A stretch of 64,000 nucleotides of DNA. Origin: Tropicibacter alexandrii (GTDB taxonomy: Bacteria; Pseudomonadota; Alphaproteobacteria; Rhodobacterales; Rhodobacteraceae). The position numbers and the translations under genes were made by a program. Shown one piece after another: positions 54,016 to 61,632 of this stretch (its first letter is position 1; every line of letters starts with the position of its first letter). The notes beneath the pieces were generated by a model that was not told where the DNA came from, made no database searches, and was given only the letters and a program-made list of their open reading frames with translations. The stretch is taken from contig NZ_RCTZ02000011.1 of NCBI RefSeq assembly GCF_003667315.2, forward strand, positions 1-64,000. Reading direction: 5' to 3'.

Positions 54016-54738
54016 TCAGCGCTGCGCGCCTGCCATGTTCTTTTGCGCATCCGAGGACAGCACCTGCAACTCTTCGGCCAGCGCCTTGAACTCGGCCGCG
54101 ATGAAGGCGATGCCCCGCCCCTGATCGCCCAGCTTGTTGGCCTCGATCGCGGCGTTGATGGCGACGAGGCGCACATGGGTCGATATCTTTTCCATCCGGG
54201 TCAGCGCGCCGCGCGTCGCGGTCATTGCCTTCTCTGCCCTGTCCAGTTCGGAATCGCGTTGCTGATCGATTTCAGCCCAGACGATGTCGCAGAAATCGGT
54301 CAGGGCGGTCATGTAACCGCGACGGCGCACCTCGTAATGGTCGCGCAACGCGGGGCCGAGATCCTTTGACCCGGCCTCGGCGGCGGTGGCCACCCGGCGC
54401 GAGACCTGCGCCATCCGGGTGAGATAGTCTGGCAGATCGGGCTTTTGCGCGACGAATCCCACCAGCCAGGCGCAAAGCGGTTCCGGGAACTTGTCCCACG
54501 GGTCCCTGCCCGACGTCACCAGTTGCGCGGTGCGTTCGATCCAGGCGACGGTGTCGATCAGGACCGCAAGGTGATTGTCCCGCTCAGCCGTGGTTTCGCG
54601 CCCGTCCGGGTCGGGCCGGTGCAGCAATTCCCCGAACAGGGCCACGCGCACCGCGCGCGAGCGCGCCTCTGCAAGGAGGTCCACCATGGTGCGACGCGCG
54701 GCAGTCCGGCTGCCCGCCTCGGAGTGATTCATCTGCAT
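54016..54738 (-). CDS. Soluble protein with methyl-accepting chemoreceptor signalling tip
   Basis: A 240-residue helical protein without signal peptide or membrane helix. The last 60 residues contain [33 protein letters not shown], which closely resembles the hairpin tip by which chemoreceptors contact CheA and CheW (canonical [21 protein letters not shown]). The N-terminal 150 residues show no known sensor. Upstream GGAGA supports ATG 54738. It could be a cytoplasmic, minimal chemoreceptor or a relative with another partner. No che genes are adjacent. Confidence 0.72.
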   Translation of the reverse strand: MQMNHSEAGSRTAARRTMVDLLAEARSRAVRVALFGELLHRPDPDGRETTAERDNHLAVLIDTVAWIERTAQLVTSGRDPWDKFPEPLCAWLVGFVAQKPDLPDYLTRMAQVSRRVATAAEAGSKDLGPALRDHYEVRRRGYMTALTDFCDIVWAEIDQQRDSELDRAEKAMTATRGALTRMEKISTHVRLVAINAAIEANKLGDQGRGIAFIAAEFKALAEELQVLSSDAQKNMAGAQR

Positions 54739-54910
54739 TCGGCTTCTCCGCTTTCGCGAGAGTTTTAGGAGATATGTCTTTACCAAGTGTTGCTTCCGCA
54801 ACAATGCTTCGAAAATTCGACACATCGATCTCGCGGCGCCGGTCCCCACGACCGCTGGTCTTGTGCCGCTTGGGCGCTAGGGTCGGTGCAGGAAATTCAA
54901 GGAGGATGAC

Positions 54911-55603
54911 ATGAAGATCGTTTGGATGGGCCATGGCAGTTTTCGAATCGAGATCGGCGATCAGGTTCTGCTGATCGACCCGTGGATCAACGGGAACCCG
55001 ATGATGGAGGGGCAGGACAGCGCGCAGGTTCTGGACGGCGCCACGCAGATCCTTGTCACGCACGGGCATTTCGACCACACGCAGGACATCGTCGAGGTTT
55101 CGAAAAAGACCGGCGCGCCGGTCAGTGCGATGTTCGAACTGGCGCAGTACCTGTTCGGTCAGGGCGCGACAGAGGGCAATGCCTTCAACAAGGGCGGGAT
55201 GCTGCAATTCGGCGAAGTCGAGGTCCACATGGTGCCCGCCTCGCATTCCTCCTCGATCGCGGTGGACGGTCGCGGCGTCTACATGGGGGCAGAGATCGGC
55301 TACGTGATCCGTGGCGAAGGCAAGACGATCTACTTCTCGGGGGATACGACGGTGATGGCCGACATGAGTTGGATCGGCGAGTTCTACAAACCCGATATCG
55401 GCATCCTGTCAGCCGGCGGTTACTACACGATGGACATGGCACTGGCCGGGTTCGCCGCAAAGAAATACTTTGATTTCAAGACGGTCATCCCCTGCCACTA
55501 CCGCACCTTCCCGGCCTTGGAGCAATCCGCCGACAAGCTGACAGCGGCCCTGCCCGGGGTTGACGTCATCGAACCGCAAGTCCTGCAAGCCATCGAGCTT
55601 TGA
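54911..55603 (+). CDS. Metal-dependent hydrolase (UPF0173, metallo-beta-lactamase fold)
   Basis: A 230-residue metallo-beta-lactamase-fold hydrolase of the UPF0173 family. The zinc motif THGHFDHTQD is at about 53-62, and further ligands are ASHSSS (about 111), GDTTVM (about 146) and a final PCHYRTFP near 195. AGGAGG sits 6 bases before ATG 54911. The family is widespread with no assigned substrate. It is divergent from the chemoreceptor-like gene. Confidence 0.9.
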   Translation: MKIVWMGHGSFRIEIGDQVLLIDPWINGNPMMEGQDSAQVLDGATQILVTHGHFDHTQDIVEVSKKTGAPVSAMFELAQYLFGQGATEGNAFNKGGMLQFGEVEVHMVPASHSSSIAVDGRGVYMGAEIGYVIRGEGKTIYFSGDTTVMADMSWIGEFYKPDIGILSAGGYYTMDMALAGFAAKKYFDFKTVIPCHYRTFPALEQSADKLTAALPGVDVIEPQVLQAIEL

Positions 55604-55650
55604 TGGTGGGCGGCGGGGCGCGGCCCCGCCCTGCGGCCTGACGCGCAGGG

Positions 55651-56190
55651 TCAGGGGATCATCGCCCCGCGGCGGTCATAGGTGGCGCGGTCGGTGGTCA
55701 GATCGTCATAGACCAGCTCGACCGTCATGGTCTGGACATGGCCCAGCGGATATTCCCGATAGGGCAGACCGTCCTCGGGCAGGATCGCGTTCGGCGCGTT
55801 CGTGTCCTCGTGGCAAGCGGGCAGCGGCCAGGGTTGCAGCGCTTCGCCATTCACGCCGAAATGGATCGCCACCAGACCGCAGCGCCAGGACCAGAGCTGG
55901 GTCACATAGACCAGATCCTTGCCGTCGAATTCCCGAACCGCCAGCCAACTGGGCCGCGTTGCCTGCAGGATCGGCTTGACTTCGAGCGCCGTCAGAAAGC
56001 GCCCCGTCGCCACCTGCTGTTCCGCCGCGTAGGGCAGCGGTGCGGGGGCTTCCTGCACCGGGGGCTGATAGCCGGGGGGCGCCTCTTCGCCGCCCATGCG
56101 CGGCTGGACATCGGCACTGCGCGGCGCATCGGCCCCGCCCCCGGCGACGCCCACCCCGAGAGCGATGATGATGAGAACGAGATCGAGCAT
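55651..56190 (-). CDS. Membrane-anchored protein of unknown function
   Basis: A 179-residue protein with one N-terminal hydrophobic helix (MLDLVLIIIALGVGVAGG) acting as anchor or signal, a Pro/Ala/Glu-rich linker (about 20-55), and a C-terminal domain of about 110 residues with conserved-looking WSWRCGLVAIHFGVNGEALQPWPLPACHED (quoted as WSWRCGLVAIHFGVNG). Two Cys in that domain may be a disulfide. Start 56190 is preferred over ATG 56214, which lacks a ribosome site. Rhodobacteraceae-restricted by impression; no function assigned. Confidence 0.72.
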   Translation of the reverse strand: MLDLVLIIIALGVGVAGGGADAPRSADVQPRMGGEEAPPGYQPPVQEAPAPLPYAAEQQVATGRFLTALEVKPILQATRPSWLAVREFDGKDLVYVTQLWSWRCGLVAIHFGVNGEALQPWPLPACHEDTNAPNAILPEDGLPYREYPLGHVQTMTVELVYDDLTTDRATYDRRGAMIP

Positions 56191-56277
56191 GGTAAGGCCT
56201 TCCGATAAATTCATGCTGCGGGCTTTTGGAGGCTTCCCTTCCCGCCTATAGTGCCCGAAAACACGGGCAGATCGATC

Positions 56278-57282
56278 ATGGCACGCAAGGCGGCGCAGGC
56301 TCAAACGGTAAATCTTGTCATTGTCGGGCAGGCCGGGCGCCTGCAATACGAGGCGGTGCTGTTCGCCGCGTCGCTGGCCGCATCCGGCACGTCGGATCGC
56401 TTTCGCCTGTTCGTGGCCGAACCGCAGCCCGGCCCGCTCTGGCCCACCGATCCGCGCATCAAGGATGCCGAGACGCGCGAGTTGCTGCGCGAGCTGGGCG
56501 CGACCATCCTGCCCTTCGACAGCCTGCATTTCGGCGCCGCCTACCCCTATGGCAACAAGATCGAGGCGCTGCTGGCCCTGCCCAAGGGCGAGCCCTTCGT
56601 GTTCTTCGACACCGATACGCTGGTGCTGTCACCGCTGGACGATGTGCCCTTCGACTTCAAACGCCCCACGGCCTCGATGCGGCGCGAGGGCACATGGCCG
56701 CAGATCGAACTCTACGGTCCCGGCTATACCGACATCTGGAAGTCGCTCTATGACCGGTTCGGGCTGGATTTCGACAGCAGCCTCGACCTGAGCCAGCCGG
56801 ACGAATACTGGCAACGCTACCTGTATTTCAACGCGGGCTTCTTTTTCTACGAATGCCCGCATGTCTTCGGGCAGCGTTTTCTGGACTATGCGTTGGCGAT
56901 CCGCGACGACGCGCCCCGCGAACTGGTTTGCCAAAGCCTCGACCCGTGGCTGGATCAGGTCGCCCTGCCGCTGGTGATCCACGCTTTGGGCGGTGGGCGC
57001 GCCACCCTGCCCGACGGCTTGCTGGATGGTTCCGTGACGTGCCACTACCGCGTTCTGCCGCTGCTCTATGCACGCGAACCCGACAGCGTGGTCGACCTGC
57101 TAGCCCGGATCACGGAACCGAACCGCGTCAAGAAGGTGCTCAAACAATACGACCCGTTCAAACGCATGATCTACCAGAATCGCGGGTCCAAGGTCCGCGC
57201 CCTGTTCGACCGCGACGACCTGCCCCGCAAGGAACAAGCAATCCGCAACCAGATCAAGCGCGAGGGCTTCTGGATGCGCTAG
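56278..57282 (+). CDS. Putative glycosyltransferase-like protein with DTD motif
   Basis: A 334-residue cytoplasmic protein. VNLVIVGQAGRLQYEAVLFAASLAAS starts a Rossmann-like fold and VFFDTDTLVLSPLDDV near residue 116 gives a DxD-type motif as in GT-A glycosyltransferases of the GT8 kind, followed by a PYGNKIEAL substrate-like helix. The last 100 residues are basic (LKQYDPFKRMIYQNRGSK). ATG 56278 is chosen over GTG 56251. Sugar donor and acceptor unknown; assignment rests on motif and fold impression only. Confidence 0.65.
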   Translation: MARKAAQAQTVNLVIVGQAGRLQYEAVLFAASLAASGTSDRFRLFVAEPQPGPLWPTDPRIKDAETRELLRELGATILPFDSLHFGAAYPYGNKIEALLALPKGEPFVFFDTDTLVLSPLDDVPFDFKRPTASMRREGTWPQIELYGPGYTDIWKSLYDRFGLDFDSSLDLSQPDEYWQRYLYFNAGFFFYECPHVFGQRFLDYALAIRDDAPRELVCQSLDPWLDQVALPLVIHALGGGRATLPDGLLDGSVTCHYRVLPLLYAREPDSVVDLLARITEPNRVKKVLKQYDPFKRMIYQNRGSKVRALFDRDDLPRKEQAIRNQIKREGFWMR

Positions 57283-57333
57283 GTCGGCGCGCGGACCCGT
57301 GTTAGCCTGCCCCCGCGCAAAGGAGGGTCGGGT

Positions 57334-58482
57334 ATGGCGGATCGCGTGAGGATACTGGTGGGCACCAGCAAGGGGCTGTTCGTGCTGACATCCGAGGATG
57401 GGCGGCAAAGCTGGCAGATGACCGGCCCGCATTGCGGCGGCTGGGGCATCAACCATGCCATCGGCGCGGGTGACGCGCTTTGGGCTGGGGGCGGCAGCGC
57501 ATGGTGGGGCGCGGGTGTCTGGCGCTCGACCAATGGCGGCGGCGATTGGGACCTGGTCAAGCTTGCCGATGGCCAGATGGACGCATGGGCGCGCAACGAC
57601 CCGGATACGGCACGGATGCTCGGCATCACCGACGTGCCACCCCCCGCCCCCTATTCCGGTCGGGTGGAGGCGATCTGGTCGCTGGGTCGCGCCGGGGACA
57701 GGCTGTATGCCGGGGCCAAACCCGCGACGCTGTTTGCCTCGGACGATGGCGGCGCAAGCTGGGACTGCGTCGAAAGCCTGACCGACCACCCCTCGGCCGA
57801 CAGCTGGCAACCGGGCGCCGTCGGCCTGACCCTGCACACCATCGTCAGCGATCCCGCTGACACGGCCCGCATGTGGCTGGGCATCTCCGCCGCCGGGGTA
57901 TTCGCCACCGAGGATGGCGGCACCAGCTGGGAGCGCCGCAACCGCCTGTCCAACGCCGACAGCTGCGGCCATACCCACCACCCGGCAGGCCCGCGCGACG
58001 GCGAGACCGGCCATTGCGTCCACAACATGATGCGCGGTCCCGATGGCACGCTCTGGCAACAGAACCACCACGGCGTCTACCGCTCCGGCGATGATGGCCG
58101 CAGTTGGGAAGATGTGACCGAGGGCCTGCCCTCGCATTTCGGCTTCCCGATCGCCGTGCATCCGACCAAGGCGGGCACGGCCTTCACCCTGCCCCTGAAT
58201 GGCGACACCGAGGGCCGCTACCCGCCCGATGCCAGCGCCGCCGTCTGGCGCACCCGCGATCACGGCGCCACGTGGCAGGCGTGCCGCACCGGCCTGCCAC
58301 AAGAACACTGCTATTTCACCGTGCTGCGACAGGCCATGGCCGTCGACCAAACCGACACGCCCGGCGTCTATTTCGGCACCAATACCGGCAGCATCTTTGC
58401 CAGCTTCGACGAGGGCGACAGCTGGCAGGAACTCGCCCAACACCTGCCCACGGTCTTCTGCGTCGAAACGGTGACCGGCTGA
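57334..58482 (+). CDS. BNR/YCF48-type beta-propeller protein
   Basis: A 382-residue protein made of repeated propeller strands with Asp-box-like motifs: SEDGRQSWQMT, STNGGGDWDLV, SDDGGASWDCV, TEDGGTSWERR, SGDDGRSWEDV, TRDHGATWQAC and SFDEGDSWQEL, seven units along the chain, typical of BNR/sialidase-like six- or seven-bladed propellers. No signal peptide. AAGGAGGG precedes the ATG. Catalytic residues of sialidases are not evident, so it may be a binding or photosystem-HCF136-like scaffold. Confidence 0.85.
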   Translation: MADRVRILVGTSKGLFVLTSEDGRQSWQMTGPHCGGWGINHAIGAGDALWAGGGSAWWGAGVWRSTNGGGDWDLVKLADGQMDAWARNDPDTARMLGITDVPPPAPYSGRVEAIWSLGRAGDRLYAGAKPATLFASDDGGASWDCVESLTDHPSADSWQPGAVGLTLHTIVSDPADTARMWLGISAAGVFATEDGGTSWERRNRLSNADSCGHTHHPAGPRDGETGHCVHNMMRGPDGTLWQQNHHGVYRSGDDGRSWEDVTEGLPSHFGFPIAVHPTKAGTAFTLPLNGDTEGRYPPDASAAVWRTRDHGATWQACRTGLPQEHCYFTVLRQAMAVDQTDTPGVYFGTNTGSIFASFDEGDSWQELAQHLPTVFCVETVTG

Positions 58483-58626
58483 ACGCAAGCTTCGTTTCTT
58501 TGGGCCCCAAATATCCCTGCCGGAGGCATCCGACCTCGCCACTGGCGCAGGTCCATGTCTGGCATATTGCGCCGCAACACGCACCAAAACCCTGCGCGCG
58601 TCAGCGCACATTTGGATCACGCAACG

Positions 58627-58655
58627 CAAAAGGCCGGCGCAACCGCACCGGCCTT
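58627..58655 (-). terminator. Terminator of the ribbon-helix-helix-like gene
   Basis: On the minus strand AAGGCCGG and CCGGCCTT (plus coordinates 58648-58655 and 58630-58637) form an 8-base stem with a 10-nt loop followed by TTTT. It lies 18-47 bases after the stop of the 58674-59246 gene. The same region covers the end of the intergenic stretch after the BNR gene. Confidence 0.75.
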
Positions 58656-58673
58656 CCACCAAAGTTCGAAAAA

Positions 58674-59246
58674 TCAGGCCTTTTCGACCCGCGCCAGCAG
58701 CGAATAGGACGAGATGATCTCGCCCGAGACCTGCGCGCGCATGGCCTTGCCTTCCTCGCTGCGCTTGGTCTTGGCATTGGCGGCCTTGCGGATCAGGCGG
58801 CCCAGCTGCTGGTTCAGCGGCTTTTGCTGGCGCACGCCCTTCTTGCCTTCGCCACCAATCGCGGTGTTGTAAAGCTTCATGAAATCAGCGTCTTGCGCGG
58901 CGGACTTCATCACGGTCAGGACAAAGTTCTCGTCGAACTTGCCGTCCTTGTCCAGCATCTGCGCCAGCGTCACGACATGGTCGATCACGGCGCGCTTGGC
59001 GCGCAGGCGGTCGGCCACCGGGTCGCCCTCTTCGGCCTGCTCCAGCAGGTGGGTTTCCAGCACTTTTTGCAGGTAATGGCCCAGTTCCATGCCCTCGGCC
59101 TTCGCCATGCGGGTCAGACGGGTGTGAACCTTGGCGTCCAGCGACAGCGCCACATTGGCGGTCAGCGGAGCCTTGGCCTTCTTCTTGGCCTCGGCCGCTT
59201 TTGCATCGGTGGATTTCGGGTCAACAGCTTTGGTTTCGGTCGCCAT
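58674..59246 (-). CDS. Basic protein with ribbon-helix-helix-like segment
   Basis: A 190-residue cytoplasmic protein, rich in Ala and Lys. After a charged tail (KAAEAKKKAKAPLTANV) comes ALSLDAKVHTRLTRMAKAEGMELGHYLQK, a beta-helix-helix pattern like CopG/Arc DNA-binding domains. The rest is helical with a basic patch (GGEGKKGVRQQKPLNQQLGRLIRKAANAKTKR, quoted as GKKGVRQQKPLNQQLGR). It may be a nucleoid or plasmid-type repressor; no toxin partner is next to it. The family is unknown to me. Confidence 0.68.
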   Translation of the reverse strand: MATETKAVDPKSTDAKAAEAKKKAKAPLTANVALSLDAKVHTRLTRMAKAEGMELGHYLQKVLETHLLEQAEEGDPVADRLRAKRAVIDHVVTLAQMLDKDGKFDENFVLTVMKSAAQDADFMKLYNTAIGGEGKKGVRQQKPLNQQLGRLIRKAANAKTKRSEEGKAMRAQVSGEIISSYSLLARVEKA

Positions 59247-59459
59247 GTCAGTGTTTCCTTGCCTCAGGGTTTTAACTTTATGCCCCGGAGTTTTGTCCAA
59301 AGATCGCCGCCCGTCAACATACTTTACGTTAATGTTGGACGGGCCGCCAAGTTGTGGCGTGTTTGCATCGCTCGCCCCTGTCGAAGCATGTCCAAGAGGC
59401 GTTGTCCCTCGGCACACAATCGCATACCCCTTTGCGCACGGGACAACAGGGAGGATTCC

Positions 59460-60749
59460 ATGACAGACGCACCCAGCTACGGTTTCGACACGCTCCAGAT
59501 CCATGCAGGCGCCCGGCCCGACCCGGCCACAGGCGCGCGGCAGGTGCCGATTTACCAGACCACGGCCTATGTGTTCCGCGATGCCGAACACGCCGCCGCG
59601 CTGTTCAACCTGCAAGAGGTCGGCTACATCTATTCCCGCCTGACCAACCCGACGGTCGCCGCGCTGCAGGAACGCGTCGCGACGCTGGAAGGTGGCGCCG
59701 GGGCGGTCTGCTGTTCGTCCGGTCACGCGGCGCAGATCATGGCGCTGTTCCCGCTGATGGCGCCGGGCCGCAACGTCGTCGTGTCGACGCGCCTTTACGG
59801 TGGTTCGATCACCCAGTTCAGCCAGACGATCAAGCGCTTTGGCTGGTCGGCCAAGTTCGTCGATTTCGACGACACCGCCGCCATCGAAGCCGCCATCGAC
59901 GATGACACCCGCGCGGTGTTCTGCGAGAGCATCGCCAACCCGGGCGGCTACATTACCGATCTGGATGCCATCGCGGCCATCGCCGACAAGGCGGGCCTGC
60001 CGCTGATCGTCGACAACACCTCGGCCACGCCCTACCTGTGCCGCCCGATCGAACACGGCGCCACGCTGGTCGTGCATTCGATGACCAAGTACCTGACCGG
60101 CAACGGCACCGTGACAGGCGGGTGTGTCGTCGATTCCGGCAAGTTCGACTGGTCCGCCTCGGACAAGTTCCCCTCGCTTAGCGCGCCGGAACCGGCCTAT
60201 CACGGTCTCAAGTTCCACGAGACCTTCGGCCCGCTGGCCTTCACCTTCCACGGCATCGCCATCGGCCTGCGCGACCTCGGCATGACGCTGAACCCGCAGG
60301 CGGCGCATTATACGCTGATGGGGATCGAGACCCTGTCGCTGCGCATGGCCCGCCATGTGGAGAACGCCATGCGCGTGGCCAGCTGGCTCGAAAACCATCC
60401 GGCGGTGGATTTCGTGACCTATGCGGGCCTGCCCTCGTCGCCCTATAACGACCGCGTGGCGCGGATCTGCCCGAATGGCGCCGGTGGCCTGTTCACCGTG
60501 GCGCTGAAGGGCGGCTATGATGCCTGCATCAAGTTCGTCGACAGCCTGCAGATCTTCAGCCATGTGGCGAACCTGGGTGACACGCGCAGCCTTGTCATCC
60601 ATTCGGCCTCGACCACCCACCGCCAGCTGACCGAAGAGCAGCAGGTGGCGGCAGGGGCCGCGCCGAACGTGGTGCGGATCTCCATCGGGATCGAGGACGC
60701 CGACGACCTGATTGCCGATCTGGATCAGGCGCTGAACGCCGCAGGCTGA
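59460..60749 (+). CDS. O-acetylhomoserine sulfhydrylase family PLP enzyme
   Basis: A 429-residue cysteine/methionine-metabolism PLP enzyme. SRLTNPTVAALQERVATLEGG, SSGHAAQIMAL, VDNTSATPYLCRP and SMTKYLTGNGTVTGG (PLP lysine K210) fit the O-acetylhomoserine aminocarboxypropyltransferase branch, which makes homocysteine from O-acetylhomoserine and sulfide. AGGGAGGA lies 5 bases before ATG 59460. Methionine gamma-lyase is the main alternative. It is monocistronic, followed by a perfect palindrome. Confidence 0.87.
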   Translation: MTDAPSYGFDTLQIHAGARPDPATGARQVPIYQTTAYVFRDAEHAAALFNLQEVGYIYSRLTNPTVAALQERVATLEGGAGAVCCSSGHAAQIMALFPLMAPGRNVVVSTRLYGGSITQFSQTIKRFGWSAKFVDFDDTAAIEAAIDDDTRAVFCESIANPGGYITDLDAIAAIADKAGLPLIVDNTSATPYLCRPIEHGATLVVHSMTKYLTGNGTVTGGCVVDSGKFDWSASDKFPSLSAPEPAYHGLKFHETFGPLAFTFHGIAIGLRDLGMTLNPQAAHYTLMGIETLSLRMARHVENAMRVASWLENHPAVDFVTYAGLPSSPYNDRVARICPNGAGGLFTVALKGGYDACIKFVDSLQIFSHVANLGDTRSLVIHSASTTHRQLTEEQQVAAGAAPNVVRISIGIEDADDLIADLDQALNAAG

Positions 60750-60755
60750 CCTGAA

Positions 60756-60781
60756 GTAGGATGGGTGATCACCCATCCTAC
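60756..60781. repeat. Perfect 26-base palindrome (GTAGGATGGG family)
   Basis: GTAGGATGGGTGA joined to TCACCCATCCTAC, perfect over 26 bases, between the convergent OAH-sulfhydrylase and SIMPL genes. It is the intact form of the element at 21608-21633. Position suggests it doubles as a bidirectional terminator. Confidence 0.82.
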
Positions 60782-60783
60782 CC

Positions 60784-61467
60784 TCAGTCGCCCAGCGAAA
60801 ACACCACTGTCACGCGTTCGCTGACCACGGTCTCGCCCGCCGATACAGGCACGGGCGAGGCGACCTCCATCCGGGCCATCGGCGCGTCGAACATCGGCTG
60901 GCCGCCTCCGCCGCCCTCGGTGATCGTCATCACCGGACCCAGCGTCACCCCCGCCGCGCCCGCCAGCAACTCGGCCTTGGCCAGCGCATCCTTGACCGCC
61001 GCCTCGCGCGCGGCATCTTCGACCGGGCGTGGCTCGGACAGGCCGAAGCTCAGCCCCGAAAGTTCGTTCGCCCCGTCATTCAGCACCGCCTGAAGGATTT
61101 CGCCCAGCCGGTCGAGATCGCGCACCCGCACCCGGACCGTATTGGTGGCCCGATAGCCCGAAACCTCGTCGCGGCCATTCGACGAGGACCGGTCCCAGAC
61201 CTGACCAAGCGACAGGTTCGCCGTCTGCACGTCACGCGCCTCGACCCCCATCTCTTCGAGCCGCGCAAGGATCGCTGCGATCGCATCGTTGCTGCGGTCG
61301 ACCGCCGCAAGCGGTTCTTGCGCGATGAACTCGACCCCCAAAGACACCGTCGCCATGTCCGGCACCGCGGCGACACGCCCTTCGCCGGTCACGGTCAGGG
61401 TCGCGGGGGATTGCGCGGCCACGGGCGCGCCCAGTCCCAGGGCAAGGCACAGGATCAGGAATCGCAT
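60784..61467 (-). CDS. SIMPL domain (DUF541) exported protein
   Basis: A 227-residue periplasmic protein. The signal peptide MRFLILCLALGLGAPVAAQS is cleaved near residue 19. The rest is the SIMPL/DUF541 domain: TLTVTGEGRVAAVPDMATVSLGVE, DVQTANLSLGQVW, a YRATNTVRVRV strand and a final VVSERVTVVFSLG. The role of SIMPL proteins is poorly understood (membrane stress in some). It converges on the OAH-sulfhydrylase gene across the palindrome. Confidence 0.88.
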   Translation of the reverse strand: MRFLILCLALGLGAPVAAQSPATLTVTGEGRVAAVPDMATVSLGVEFIAQEPLAAVDRSNDAIAAILARLEEMGVEARDVQTANLSLGQVWDRSSSNGRDEVSGYRATNTVRVRVRDLDRLGEILQAVLNDGANELSGLSFGLSEPRPVEDAAREAAVKDALAKAELLAGAAGVTLGPVMTITEGGGGGQPMFDAPMARMEVASPVPVSAGETVVSERVTVVFSLGD

Positions 61468-61632
61468 ATCGTCTCTCCTTGGTTGAAAGCTGGCTTCACA
61501 TTCGCGCGCGATTGCCGGGGCGGCAATGCCCGTTGGCCCGGCTTTCCTTGCGTCGGCAAAGAGTTGCTATAGACTGTTCAAGGACTGCATAAGGACTCCA
61601 ACCGGGTCCGAAGGACTGGTAGAACCCGCGCC

